From Rouxiella aceris (GTDB lineage Bacteria > Pseudomonadota > Gammaproteobacteria > Enterobacterales > Enterobacteriaceae), in assembly GCF_012933545.1 (NCBI RefSeq), contig NZ_JAADJU010000006.1:186001-250000 (forward strand): 64,000 bases of DNA. The letters run 5' to 3'. Every line of letters begins with the position of its first letter. The stretch's first letter is position 1. The position numbers and the translations under genes are program-made. Positions 48,758 through 58,186 of this stretch are shown in pieces. The notes under the pieces are model-generated. The model saw only the letters and a list, made by a program, of their open reading frames with translations. It was not told where the DNA came from and made no database searches.

Positions 48758-49050
48758 TGTTCTGAACGACTGCGGTACAGAATCGAAAAAACAGCAGAAT
48801 TTTCAGACCTTTCTTCTATGCCAGAAGAAAGGCGGAGCACAGAGTAAGCGCCAGTTTATTGACACAGCCCTTATTTTGACCAAAGGCGCAGGGTAAACCG
48901 TCGGATAACGACGTTACCCCAGGTAATGGAGGTTGCCGCTCAGGCAGCAGCTTCAGTTACGCTGGGACATTGACCCATGGCCATTATCTAAATAGCAAGA
49001 AATAGCATCCGGTATGTTTTTTATAAAGCCGGGTCTGACGGAGATTAAGT

Positions 49051-51678
49051 ATGTCTGGCGATGATCGCGAGCCGATTGGCCGTAAAGGCAAACCTTCACC
49101 CCCCAAGCCCAAACGCGGGCGTTTTGTGCGTCGTCAGGACGATGACGAAAAAGAGCCGCGTTATGACTATCAGGGCGATGATGAGCAAGATGAAGATGAT
49201 GTTAGAGAAAATGCAGCACGCGAGGAGTCGCGTATGACCCGTAAGGCCAAGCCGGCCAAGGCAGCCAAAAGCAAAAAGCCTCGTAAAAAGCGCGGCTGGT
49301 TGCGACTGTTAATTAAGCTGTTTATCATTTTTGTCATCATAATGGCGGCCTATGGTGTCTATCTTGACTCCGAGATCCGCAGTCGTATTGACGGCAAAGT
49401 CTGGCAACTGCCCGCGGCGGTATATGGCCGTATGGTGACGCTGGAGCCGGGATCCTCTTATACCACCAAAGAGATGGTCAACCTGCTTGAGGGTACCCAG
49501 TACCGTCAGGTAACGCGCATCACTCGTCCGGGTGAATTTAGCGTCAAAGGCGGTAATATCGACCTGTTGCGTCGTCCTTTTGATTTCCCGGACGGCAAAG
49601 AGGGGCAGATTAACGCCAGACTGGTGTTTAAAGGCAATCAGCTGTCTGAAATCAAAAACCTCGATAACCAACGAGATTTCGGTATTTTCCGCCTCGATCC
49701 GCGCCTGATCACCATGTTGCAGTCCCCCAATGGCGAGCAGCGGCTGTTTGTGCCGCGCGCCGGTTTCCCGGATCTGCTGGTGCAAACGCTGATCGCCACC
49801 GAAGACCGTCATTTCTACGAGCATGATGGCATCAGCCCGTACTCCATTGGACGTGCTTTTGTCGCCAATGTCACCGCCGGTCACGCGGTGCAGGGCGGCA
49901 GTACGCTGACGCAGCAACTGGTGAAAAACCTGTTCCTGACCAATCAGCGCACCCTGTGGCGTAAAGCCCGCGAAGCCTATATGGCGGTGCTGATGGACGG
50001 TCGCTACAGCAAAGATCGCATTCTCGAGCTGTATCTGAACGAAGTCTATCTCGGACAAAGTGGATCGGATCAGATCCGCGGTTTCCCGCTGGCCAGCCTT
50101 TATTACTTTGGTCGACCGGTCAATGAACTCAGTCTCGATCAGCAGGCGCTGTTAGTCGGCATGGTAAAAGGCGCCTCGCTGTATAACCCATGGCGTAACC
50201 CGCAGGTGGCGCTGGAACGACGCAATCTGGTGCTGCGCTTGCTACAAAGCCAGGGCATTATCGATCAGGAACTGTATGACATGCTGAGTGCGCGTCCATT
50301 AGGCGTACAGCCGAAGGGCGGGGTGATCGCTCCTCAGCCGGCGTTTATGCAGATGGTGCGTCAGGAGCTACAGCAGAAACTGGGCGACAAGATCGCCGGG
50401 TTGTCGGGGGTGAAAATCTTCACCACGCTGGATCCTATTGCTCAGGACGGGGCTGAAAAAGCGGTAGAAGAAGGTGTCCCTTTACTGCGCAAGAAAAGCG
50501 GTTTTCCCGATATTGAAACGGCAATGGTCATTGTGGACCGTTATACCGGCGAAATTCGCGCTATGGTTGGCGGTGCCGAAACGCAGTTTGCCGGCTTTAA
50601 CCGCGCCATGCAGGCTCGTCGACAGGTTGGGTCACTGGCCAAGCCTGCCACCTATCTGACCGCGCTCAGCGATCCGAATAAGTACCGCCTCAATACAGTG
50701 CTGGCCGACCAACCACTGGCGCTCAAGTTATCCAACGGTCAGACCTGGTCGCCACACAACGATGATAATCAGTATCGGGGTCAGGTGTTGCTGGTTGATG
50801 CGCTGGCGCGGTCAATGAACGTGCCAACGGTCAACCTCGGTATGGCCGTCGGGCTGGACAATATTACCAAGACCTTGATTAGCCTTGGTATCCCGAAAGA
50901 GTCGCTGAACCAGACACCGTCCATGCTGCTGGGGGCTATTGCCCTGACGCCGATGGAAGTGGCGCAGGAGTACCAGACTATCGCCAGTGGCGGTAATAAG
51001 GCACCGCTGTCGTCGGTACGTTCGGTGATTGCCGAAGACGGTTCGGTGCTGTATCAGAGCTATCCGCAGGCAGAACGGGTGATCCCGGCTGAAGCGTCGT
51101 ATTTGACCATGTATGCCATGCAGCAGGTAGTGGCCGAAGGTACGTCGCGGGCGTTGGCGGTGAAATATCCCAACCTGCATCTGGCGGCGAAAACCGGTAC
51201 CTCGAACGAACTGCGCGATAGCTGGTTTGCCGGTATCGATGGCAACCAGGTGGCGATCACCTGGGTCGGCCGTGACAACAACGGACCGTCGAAACTGTGG
51301 GGGTCCACCGGGGCATTGGCGCTTTATAGCCGCTATCTGAGCAATATCACCCCAATGCCACTGAATCTGCAGGTTCCCGACGATGTCAGCATGATGAACA
51401 TCGACTATAGCGGAAACTTTATCTGTAACGGTGGCGGTGGATTACTCAATGGCGGTGGCTTGCGCACTATTCCGGTGTGGACTGACGATGCGCAGCAATT
51501 GTGTCAGGCGTCGCAGGCGGCGGCTTATCAACAGGCGCAGCAGCAACAGTTGCAGCAACAACAACAGCAGCCAATGCAGCAGCAACCGCAACAACAGCAA
51601 CAACAACAGCCGCAGCAACAGCAGCAACAAGACAGTAACGGTGTTGCTGGCTGGATAAAAGACATGTTCGGCCAATAA
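49051..51678 (+). CDS. mrcB: bifunctional penicillin-binding protein 1b
   Basis: An 875-residue class A PBP polymerising and crosslinking murein. A charged cytoplasmic tail is followed by one membrane helix (about 84-104), the UB2H domain, the GT51 glycosyltransferase with catalytic Glu251 (ATEDRHFYEHDG), and the transpeptidase with Ser528-x-x-Lys531 (GSLAKP), SMN (588-590) and KTGTS (714-718). The C-terminal tail holds about 35 residues that are mostly glutamine before DSNGVAGWIKDMFGQ; E. coli has a shorter Q-rich tail. ATG 49051, GGAG upstream. Its terminator is duplicated around a repeat. Confidence 0.97.
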   Translation: MSGDDREPIGRKGKPSPPKPKRGRFVRRQDDDEKEPRYDYQGDDEQDEDDVRENAAREESRMTRKAKPAKAAKSKKPRKKRGWLRLLIKLFIIFVIIMAAYGVYLDSEIRSRIDGKVWQLPAAVYGRMVTLEPGSSYTTKEMVNLLEGTQYRQVTRITRPGEFSVKGGNIDLLRRPFDFPDGKEGQINARLVFKGNQLSEIKNLDNQRDFGIFRLDPRLITMLQSPNGEQRLFVPRAGFPDLLVQTLIATEDRHFYEHDGISPYSIGRAFVANVTAGHAVQGGSTLTQQLVKNLFLTNQRTLWRKAREAYMAVLMDGRYSKDRILELYLNEVYLGQSGSDQIRGFPLASLYYFGRPVNELSLDQQALLVGMVKGASLYNPWRNPQVALERRNLVLRLLQSQGIIDQELYDMLSARPLGVQPKGGVIAPQPAFMQMVRQELQQKLGDKIAGLSGVKIFTTLDPIAQDGAEKAVEEGVPLLRKKSGFPDIETAMVIVDRYTGEIRAMVGGAETQFAGFNRAMQARRQVGSLAKPATYLTALSDPNKYRLNTVLADQPLALKLSNGQTWSPHNDDNQYRGQVLLVDALARSMNVPTVNLGMAVGLDNITKTLISLGIPKESLNQTPSMLLGAIALTPMEVAQEYQTIASGGNKAPLSSVRSVIAEDGSVLYQSYPQAERVIPAEASYLTMYAMQQVVAEGTSRALAVKYPNLHLAAKTGTSNELRDSWFAGIDGNQVAITWVGRDNNGPSKLWGSTGALALYSRYLSNITPMPLNLQVPDDVSMMNIDYSGNFICNGGGGLLNGGGLRTIPVWTDDAQQLCQASQAAAYQQAQQQQLQQQQQQPMQQQPQQQQQQQPQQQQQQDSNGVAGWIKDMFGQ
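51535..51635 (+). repeat. CAG/CAA glutamine-codon tract in mrcB
   Basis: A run of CAG and CAA codons interrupted by Leu, Pro and Met codons, encoding the glutamine tail of PBP1b. Such tracts are prone to slippage, so length is likely to vary between strains. Confidence 0.8.
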
Positions 51679-51686
51679 TCGTGGCA

Positions 51687-51708
51687 AGACCGCTGTTTTC
51701 AGCGGTCT
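51687..51708 (+). terminator. left copy of the duplicated mrcB terminator hairpin
   Basis: AGACCGCTG-tttt-CAGCGGTCT, directly followed by the repeat and without a T-tract. A one-base variant recurs at 51840-51861. Confidence 0.75.
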
Positions 51709-51839
51709 GAGTTTGATGACAAAGTCGTCTTGATGATCGAGATACCCGGGCATAGCACACCTAGGGGCGCTCCGGCGGGCAAGCCCGCTACGACCCCAAC
51801 GGTGCACTCTCCCTAATAACGGACTTTGTCAGCAGTCTG
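51709..51839 (+). repeat. terminator-flanked repeat, copy 3 (131 bp)
   Basis: Nearly identical to copy 2 at 24074-24205: same ends, same core and the central GCGGGC-aa-GCCCGC hairpin; the clear interior difference is CAGAC versus CGGAC near the right end. Flanked by 22-bp copies of the local hairpin (21 of 22 identical). Confidence 0.9.
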
Positions 51840-51862
51840 AGACCGCTGTTTTTAGCGGTCTT
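51840..51862 (+). terminator. right copy of the duplicated mrcB terminator hairpin
   Basis: AGACCGCT-gttttt-AGCGGTCTT. It differs from the left copy by one C-to-T change in the loop-closing base; the T-tract is short (TTCT). Confidence 0.7.
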
Positions 51863-52058
51863 CTGCGTGATTCAAAGCGATTTTCCGCAGCGCGATGGCT
51901 ATCGCGCTGTTTTTTTATCCACTCACCGCCCTTTTATTCTCCGCTTTCTGCACTTCTTTTGACCACAAACAAGGTATGGAAACATTTTCCCCTCGCTGTC
52001 GCCGCTTAAGGTAAATGCTCTTGCAGTTTCCTTACAGTTGCGACTATTATGCGGCCTT

Positions 52059-52075
52059 TATAATAACTATTATCG
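52059..52075 (+). promoter_or_regulatory. Fur-like box over the fhuA -10
   Basis: A perfect -10 TATAAT (52059-52064) overlaps TAATAAC-t-ATTATCG (52061-52075), which fits the 7-1-7 Fur pattern TGATAAT-n-ATTATCA in 11 of 14 positions. About 38 bp before the fhuA start; iron repression of fhuACDB is expected. Confidence 0.65.
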
Positions 52076-52112
52076 TTTACATTCTCATTACACTTTATCC
52101 AGAGACTAAAAA

Positions 52113-54335
52113 ATGGCTTTTAAGCGCACGCTTTCTGTGAAAAACGGCCCGGTGAATTTTAAATTTCATCAACTGGCATTAACGGTTGCTGCGGCGATCG
52201 GCAGTCTGGTATTTCAGGCTTCGGCAGCAACGACCTCTGCCAGCGCGCCTAAAAACGACACCATCACCGTTGTCGGCGACAGCACCACCAATGTTGCTCC
52301 AGAGTCGGCATGGGGCCCTGCGCCGACCATTGCCGCCAAACAGAGTGCTACTGGCACCAAGACCGATACGCCGATTGTTAAAACACCGCAGTCGATTTCG
52401 GTGGTGACGCGTGAAGAGATGGATACTCGCCAGCCAACCACGGTCAAAGAAGCGCTAAACTACGCCCCCGGCGTTTTCGCCAGTCGCGGCAGTTCCACCA
52501 CTATTGATGCCGTTGCCATCCGTGGCTTTACCTCGGTCAATACCAATCAGTATCTCGACGGTATCAAGCTGCAAGGGGACAACTATTCAGAAGTCGCCAT
52601 GGACCCCTATCTCCTGGAACGTGTTGAATTGCTGCGTGGCCCCGCTTCGGTGCTGTATGGTAAAAGCAATCCGGGTGGCGTGATCACCATGGTTAGCAAG
52701 CGCCCAACCACTGAGCCGTTGCATGAAGTGCAGTTTAAAATGGGTACCGATAACCTCTATCAGACCGGCTTTGACTTCAGTGATGCTATTGATGATGCGG
52801 GTGTCTATTCCTACCGTTTGACCGGGGTGGCGCATAGCCAGGATACGCAGCAGGTGATGAGCAAAGAAAAACGCTATGCCATTGCCCCTTCTTTTAGCTG
52901 GCATCCTGATGATAAGACCACCTTTACCTTCCTGAGCAACTTCCAGAATGAGCCGGACGCCGGTTTCTATGGCTGGTTGCCGCGTCAGGGCACAGTGGTG
53001 CCGTACTACGATGCCGCAGGTAATGCCCATAAACTGTCGACGGATTTTAACGACGGTGAGGCAGTGAACAAAATGTCGCGCAATCAGAAAATGGTTGGCT
53101 ACAGCTTTGAACACGGCTTTAACGATACCTGGACCGTGCGTCAGAACCTGCGCTATACCAAGCTGCAAACCCAATATATTGGGTTCTACGGCAATGGCTA
53201 TACCGCTCCGGCGACCCTGAATCGCGCCTACGTGCAGTCCAACGAGAACCTGAGCAACTTTGATGTCGATACCCAGGCGCAGGCGAAATTTGCTACCGCC
53301 AGCGTGGATCACACCCTGCTGATGGGCGTGGATTATATGCGCATGCGTAATGACATCGACGCCGACTACGGTACGGCTGCCGATCTGAATATGCTTAATC
53401 CGCAGTATGGCAGCGATAAGAGCAATCTCTATTACGCCTACAATATTCTTAACCGTCAGGAGCAAACCGGCCTGTATATGCAGGATCAGGCGGAGTGGCA
53501 ACACTGGATCCTGACCGCCGGTGGCCGTTATGACATAGCGAAAACCTCGACCCTGACGCGTTCTTCCGGTGATACCGCTGAGAACAAAGACCATCAGTTT
53601 ACCTGGCGTGGCGGCTTGAACTACCTGTTTGATAACGGTATTTCACCTTATTTCAGCTACAGTGAGTCCTTTGAACCGGTAACGGGTTCTACCAAGGCTG
53701 GCCAGCCTTTTGCGCCATCACACGGCAAGCAATATGAAACCGGTGTGAAATATATTCCGCATGATCAACCGATCAGTCTGACCGCCGCGGTATTCCAGTT
53801 AACCAAAGATAACAACATCACCGTCGATCCTTCTGATGCGTCCTTTAGCGTACAGTCCGGGGTGATCCGCTCCCGTGGGCTGGAGCTGGAAGCAAAAGCT
53901 GCGGTTAATGCCAATGTGAATGTTATCGCCTCTTATACCTTTACCAATGCGAAATACACCCACGATACCAATTATCAGGGGCAACGTCCGGTAGAAGTGC
54001 CGCGGAATATGGCGTCGCTGTGGGCCGATTATACCTTCCACGAAACAGCACTGAGTGGTCTGACTATGGGCTCCGGTGTGCGTTATGTCGGTGCGACCTC
54101 CAGCTTCTACACCAGCGGTGACGATACCAACAAGCCGTTTAATGTGGCGAGCTATGCCATTGTTGATGCCATGGTCAAATACGATCTGGGACGCTTTGGC
54201 TTGCCGGGATCTTCGGTGGGCGTCAATGTCAACAACCTGCTTAACCGTGAATATGTTGCCAGCTGCTATCGCGATTATGCCTGCTACTGGGGCAGCGATC
54301 GTCAGGTAGTCGCCACGGCAACCTTCCGCTTCTGA
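52113..54335 (+). CDS. fhuA: ferrichrome outer-membrane receptor FhuA
   Basis: A 740-residue TonB-dependent receptor for hydroxamate siderophores. Signal peptide to about Ala38; TonB box DTITVVGD (49-56); plug domain with PQSISVVTREEMD and the NYAPGVFASRGSSTTIDAVAIRGF segment; 22-strand barrel ending in the terminal Phe of ATATFRF. Cysteines near the end (VASCYRDYACYWGSD) form a conserved loop disulphide. E. coli FhuA is of similar size and also a phage and colicin M receptor. First gene of fhuACDB; 73 bp before fhuC. Confidence 0.95.
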   Translation: MAFKRTLSVKNGPVNFKFHQLALTVAAAIGSLVFQASAATTSASAPKNDTITVVGDSTTNVAPESAWGPAPTIAAKQSATGTKTDTPIVKTPQSISVVTREEMDTRQPTTVKEALNYAPGVFASRGSSTTIDAVAIRGFTSVNTNQYLDGIKLQGDNYSEVAMDPYLLERVELLRGPASVLYGKSNPGGVITMVSKRPTTEPLHEVQFKMGTDNLYQTGFDFSDAIDDAGVYSYRLTGVAHSQDTQQVMSKEKRYAIAPSFSWHPDDKTTFTFLSNFQNEPDAGFYGWLPRQGTVVPYYDAAGNAHKLSTDFNDGEAVNKMSRNQKMVGYSFEHGFNDTWTVRQNLRYTKLQTQYIGFYGNGYTAPATLNRAYVQSNENLSNFDVDTQAQAKFATASVDHTLLMGVDYMRMRNDIDADYGTAADLNMLNPQYGSDKSNLYYAYNILNRQEQTGLYMQDQAEWQHWILTAGGRYDIAKTSTLTRSSGDTAENKDHQFTWRGGLNYLFDNGISPYFSYSESFEPVTGSTKAGQPFAPSHGKQYETGVKYIPHDQPISLTAAVFQLTKDNNITVDPSDASFSVQSGVIRSRGLELEAKAAVNANVNVIASYTFTNAKYTHDTNYQGQRPVEVPRNMASLWADYTFHETALSGLTMGSGVRYVGATSSFYTSGDDTNKPFNVASYAIVDAMVKYDLGRFGLPGSSVGVNVNNLLNREYVASCYRDYACYWGSDRQVVATATFRF

Positions 54336-54408
54336 TAGAGCCAACACCTCGCACTATCTGGCCGGGGCAGCATAACGCTGTACCCGGCTTACTGACTGAC
54401 AGGCCATT

Positions 54409-55221
54409 ATGCAAAGCATCCATGCACCACATCCGCCGTTGCTGACCGACAGTGTCTATCGTCTCGACCAGGCAAGTTTTCGCGTCGCCGGGCGCACGCT
54501 GCTGGCACCGCTTTCACTGACCTTTCCCGAGGGGAAAGTCTGTGGCCTGATTGGCCACAACGGCTCCGGTAAATCGACGCTGCTAAAAATGCTGGGCCGC
54601 CATCAGCCCGCCTCTTCAGGGCAGGTTTTGCTCAATGAAAAACCGCTGGCCGAATGGCAAAGCAAGGCCTTTGCACGCCAGGTTGCCTATTTGCCGCAGC
54701 AACTTCCGGCGGCAGAAGGCATGACGGTCAATGAGCTGGTGGCGATGGGGCGCTATCCCTGGCACGGTGCGCTGGGACGTTTTCGCCTGCAGGATCGCCA
54801 GAAAGTCGAAGAAGCCATTGCGCTGGTGGGGCTAACGCCTTTTGCCCATCGGCTGGTCGACAGTCTGTCCGGCGGCGAACGGCAACGGGCGTGGCTGGCC
54901 ATGATGGTGGCGCAAGACAGTCGTTGCCTGTTGCTGGATGAGCCGACCTCGGCGCTGGATATTGCCCATCAGGTCGAGGTGCTGGCGCTGATCCAACGCT
55001 TAAGTCATCAAAAAGGTTTAACGGTGATTGCTGTGCTGCACGATATCAATATGGCCGCGCGTTATTGCGATCGACTGGTGGCCTTGCGTGGCGGCGAGAT
55101 GATTGCCGAGGGCGACCCGCAGCAGATTATGCAAAGCGCGGTACTGGAAAAAATCTACGGTATTGCCATGGGCATTTTGCCTCATCCCGGCGGCGGTGCC
55201 CCGGTAAGCTTTGTCTATTAA
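54409..55221 (+). CDS. fhuC: ferric hydroxamate ABC transporter ATPase FhuC
   Basis: A 270-residue ATPase. Walker A GHNGSGKST (49-57), the Q-loop YLPQQLP, signature LSGGERQR, Walker B CLLLDEPTSALD and H-loop VLHDINMAARY are present. It powers FhuB import of ferric hydroxamates from FhuD. Start ATG 54409; the stop is 1 bp before the fhuD ATG. Confidence 0.96.
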   Translation: MQSIHAPHPPLLTDSVYRLDQASFRVAGRTLLAPLSLTFPEGKVCGLIGHNGSGKSTLLKMLGRHQPASSGQVLLNEKPLAEWQSKAFARQVAYLPQQLPAAEGMTVNELVAMGRYPWHGALGRFRLQDRQKVEEAIALVGLTPFAHRLVDSLSGGERQRAWLAMMVAQDSRCLLLDEPTSALDIAHQVEVLALIQRLSHQKGLTVIAVLHDINMAARYCDRLVALRGGEMIAEGDPQQIMQSAVLEKIYGIAMGILPHPGGGAPVSFVY

Positions 55222-55222
55222 T

Positions 55223-56125
55223 ATGCAGGCAATAAACACTTTTCCCGGTCTTACCCGCCGTCGCCTGTTGCAGGGGCTGGCGTTGTCACCGCTGCTGGCC
55301 GCCATGCCCGCCTTCAGTACTGCCCGTCCCGATCTCGGCCGTATTATTGCCCTGGAATGGCTGCCCGTAGAATTGCTGATTGCCCTTGGCGTGATGCCGA
55401 TGGCGGTGGCCGATATCCGCAATTATAACCTGTGGGTCAAAGAACCGGCGTTGGTGCCTTCAGTGATTGAGGTAGGACAACGTACTGCTCCCAATATGGA
55501 ACTGATGCAGCAACTGGCCCCGTCGCTGCTGGTCATTTCTCAGGGATATGGCCCAAAGGCCAGTCAATTGGCGCCCATTGGCCCGGTGCTTGCCGTGACC
55601 GCCAACGATGGCTCGGGACATCCTTTGCAGCAGGGCATTCGTTCGCTGCATACCCTGGCGGATTATCTCGGTTTGCAACAGCAGGCGGTGCGCCATTTGC
55701 AGATCTACCAGGATGTGTTGGCACAAACCCGGCAAAGCCTGAAGTCAGCAACCGATCTGCCGGTGCTGCTGTTCTCTTTTCTCGATAAACGCCATGTGCT
55801 GATTTTTGGTGAGGGCAGCCTGTTACATGAAGTGATGGGCGAGGTTGGACTTAGCAATGCCTGGACGGGCGAGAAGAACTATTGGGGCAGCGTCACCATC
55901 GGCATTGAACGGCTGGCGGCGATACGCAATGTCCGTGCGTTGTGCTTTGATCACGATAACCAGCAGATGCTGACTGAGGTAGCACAAACGCCGTTGTGGC
56001 AGTCACTGCCCTTTGTGCGTGAAAAGCAGCTTAGCGTAGTGCCCGCAGTCTGGTTTTATGGTGCCACGCTGTGCGCTATGCGTTTTTGTCATATTCTGTC
56101 GGCAACGCTGGGGAAGCCTGTATGA
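55223..56125 (+). CDS. fhuD: ferric hydroxamate periplasmic binding protein FhuD
   Basis: A 300-residue binding protein of the cluster A-2 (long-helix) type. The N-terminus TRRRLLQGLALSPLLAAMPAFS has a twin-arginine motif, as in E. coli FhuD. IALEWLPVELLIALGVMP, a conserved APNMELMQQLAPSLLV region and FWYGAT-like VPAVWFYGATLCAM are family marks. ATG 55223 lies 1 bp after the fhuC stop; a TTG frame four codons earlier is not needed. Overlaps fhuB by ATGA. Confidence 0.95.
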   Translation: MQAINTFPGLTRRRLLQGLALSPLLAAMPAFSTARPDLGRIIALEWLPVELLIALGVMPMAVADIRNYNLWVKEPALVPSVIEVGQRTAPNMELMQQLAPSLLVISQGYGPKASQLAPIGPVLAVTANDGSGHPLQQGIRSLHTLADYLGLQQQAVRHLQIYQDVLAQTRQSLKSATDLPVLLFSFLDKRHVLIFGEGSLLHEVMGEVGLSNAWTGEKNYWGSVTIGIERLAAIRNVRALCFDHDNQQMLTEVAQTPLWQSLPFVREKQLSVVPAVWFYGATLCAMRFCHILSATLGKPV

Positions 56126-58110
56126 ATCGCCGTTCCGTCAGCCAAACGCTGGCGCTGTTACTTTTGCTGACCCTGGCCTGCGTGCTGCTCACCGTGGATA
56201 ACCTGCATCAGCAACTGCCTTTCTCTCTGTGGTCACAGGCGCTGTGGCAACCCAATATCGACGATGTGCGCCAGATGCTGTTCCACTACAGCCTGTTGCC
56301 CCGTTCGGCGGTGGCGCTGCTGGCCGGTGCCGGTCTTGGTCTGGTGGGACTATTGTTTCAGCAGGTGTTGCGTAACCCGCTGGCCGAGCCTGCGACCCTG
56401 GGGGTTTCCGCCGGAGCCCAGCTTGGGCTGACGGTGGCTACGTTGTACAGCCTGCCGGGAGGGGCGATCGGCCAGCAATTTGCTGCGATGATCGGCGCTC
56501 TCGTCGTCGGCGGGCTGGTATTTGGCGTCGCCTGGGGCAAGAGATTGTCGCCGGTGACGTTGATCCTCGCCGGTCTGGTGCTGGGTCTGTACTGCGGTGC
56601 GGTCAGCAGTTTGCTGGGATTGTTTAACTATCAACAATTGCAGAGTCTGTATCTGTGGAGCAGTGGCTCACTCAATCAGCAGGACTGGCACACGGCAGGC
56701 TTTTTGCTGCCGCGAGTATTGATTGTCTGGTTGCTGGCCTTTGTGCTACAGCGCCCGATGACGCTGCTGGGGCTGGATGACGGGGTGGCAAAAAACCTCG
56801 GCCTGGGGCTGTCGCTGGCTCGGCTGTCGGTGTTGGCGCTGGCAATTGTGATGAGCGCCCAGTTGGTTAATGCCGTCGGGATTATCGGTTTTATCGGCCT
56901 GTTTGCGCCGCTGCTGGCCAAGGTGCTGGGGGCACGACGTCTGAAGATGCGCCTGTTGCTGGCACCGCTGTTAGGCGCTTTGCTGCTGTGGTTGACCGAT
57001 CAAATTGTATTGTGGTTAAGCGCTGTCTGGCAGGAGGTGTCTACCGGGGCCGCCACCGCTCTGGTGGGCACGCCAATCCTGCTGTGGCTGCTGCCGCGCC
57101 TGCGCAGTAGTGGTATGCCGCCGCCGATGGATCAGCGCGATAATATTCCCGCTGAGCGCCACAATCTGTTGCTGTGGATCAGTCTGGCGGCGCTGCTGTT
57201 GTTGGCCGGGCTGACGGTGGCATTCTGCTTTGGTCGCAATGCCCAGGGTTGGCAATGGGTCGCGGGCGTTCAGCTTGATCTGCTGCTGCCCTGGCGCGCG
57301 CCGCGAGTTTTCGCCGCTCTGGCCGCCGGGGTGATGCTGGCTTCTTCGGGGGTGATCATCCAGAAACTGACCGGCAATGCCATGGCCAGTCCCGAGGTGC
57401 TGGGCATCAGTTCCGGTGCCGCTTTTGGGGTGGTCATAATGCTGTTTCTGGTGCCCGGTGATGCCTTTGCCTGGCTTTTGCCCGCCGGCAGTCTCGGCGC
57501 TGCCGTCACGCTGCTGATTATTATGCTGGTCTCCGGTTTTCGCCATTTCTCGCCGGAGCGTATGCTGTTAACCGGTGTCGCCCTGAGCACCGCGTTTAAT
57601 ACTCTGCTGGTGCTGCTGCTGGCCAGCGGTGACCCGCGAATGGGTGACTTGCTGTCGTGGATCTCCGGCTCGACCTATGCGGTGACCGCCGAACAGGCGT
57701 GGCGCACCAGTATTATTGCCGGTCTGTTGCTGCTGCTGGTGCCTTGCTGTCGTCGTTGGCTGGCTATCTTGCCGCTGGGCAGCGTCACCGGGCGTGCACT
57801 GGGATTGGCCCTGGTGCCCAGCCGATTGGCACTGCTGACCCTGGCGGCCATTATGACGGCGTTAGCCACGCTATCTGTCGGTCCGATGAGTTTTATTGGC
57901 CTGATGGCCCCGCATATGGCCAGAATGCTGGGATTTCGTCGTCCTCTGGCGCAGTGGATGGTGGCCAGTATGATCGGTGGGTTGTTGATGGTCTTGGCTG
58001 ACTGGTGCGGGCGTATGCTGTTGTTTCCGGATCAGATCCCGGCCGGGTTACTGGCGACTTTTATCGGCGCGCCTTACTTTATCTATCTGCTGCGTAAGCA
58101 GTCGGCATAA
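56122..58110 (+). CDS. fhuB: ferric hydroxamate inner-membrane permease FhuB
   Basis: A 662-residue permease formed of two fused BtuC/FepD-type halves, about 20 helices in all. Each half contains the signature: NPLAEPATLGVSAGAQLG in the first and GNAMASPEVLGISSGAAFG in the second; each has a coupling region (VGIIGFIGLFAPLLAKVLG and VGPMSFIGLMAPHMARMLG) that meets FhuC. ATG 56122 overlaps the fhuD stop; a longer frame begins inside fhuD and is rejected. Confidence 0.96.
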   Translation: MNRRSVSQTLALLLLLTLACVLLTVDNLHQQLPFSLWSQALWQPNIDDVRQMLFHYSLLPRSAVALLAGAGLGLVGLLFQQVLRNPLAEPATLGVSAGAQLGLTVATLYSLPGGAIGQQFAAMIGALVVGGLVFGVAWGKRLSPVTLILAGLVLGLYCGAVSSLLGLFNYQQLQSLYLWSSGSLNQQDWHTAGFLLPRVLIVWLLAFVLQRPMTLLGLDDGVAKNLGLGLSLARLSVLALAIVMSAQLVNAVGIIGFIGLFAPLLAKVLGARRLKMRLLLAPLLGALLLWLTDQIVLWLSAVWQEVSTGAATALVGTPILLWLLPRLRSSGMPPPMDQRDNIPAERHNLLLWISLAALLLLAGLTVAFCFGRNAQGWQWVAGVQLDLLLPWRAPRVFAALAAGVMLASSGVIIQKLTGNAMASPEVLGISSGAAFGVVIMLFLVPGDAFAWLLPAGSLGAAVTLLIIMLVSGFRHFSPERMLLTGVALSTAFNTLLVLLLASGDPRMGDLLSWISGSTYAVTAEQAWRTSIIAGLLLLLVPCCRRWLAILPLGSVTGRALGLALVPSRLALLTLAAIMTALATLSVGPMSFIGLMAPHMARMLGFRRPLAQWMVASMIGGLLMVLADWCGRMLLFPDQIPAGLLATFIGAPYFIYLLRKQSA

Positions 58111-58114
58111 AATT

Positions 58115-58132
58115 GGGGCCGTGATAGGCCCC
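58115..58132 (+). terminator. fhuB terminator hairpin
   Basis: GGGGCC-gtgata-GGCCCC 4 bp after the fhuB stop, without a good T-tract. A second stem CTGAGGG/CCCTCAG at 58142-58167 lies nearer the convergent hemL. Confidence 0.5.
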
Positions 58133-58141
58133 GAAGGTCGT

Positions 58142-58167
58142 CTGAGGGACCGCGATTGGCCCCTCAG
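58142..58167. terminator. hemL-side hairpin
   Basis: CTGAGGG-12 nt-CCCTCAG, downstream of the hemL stop on the minus strand. No T-tract, so function is uncertain. Confidence 0.4.
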
Positions 58168-58186
58168 CCTGTGTGCAGACTGTCAG

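Noticed and set aside
52587-53594. 335-codon frame antisense to fhuA
   Set aside because: fhuA is unmistakable on the plus strand; the antisense product resembles no family I know.
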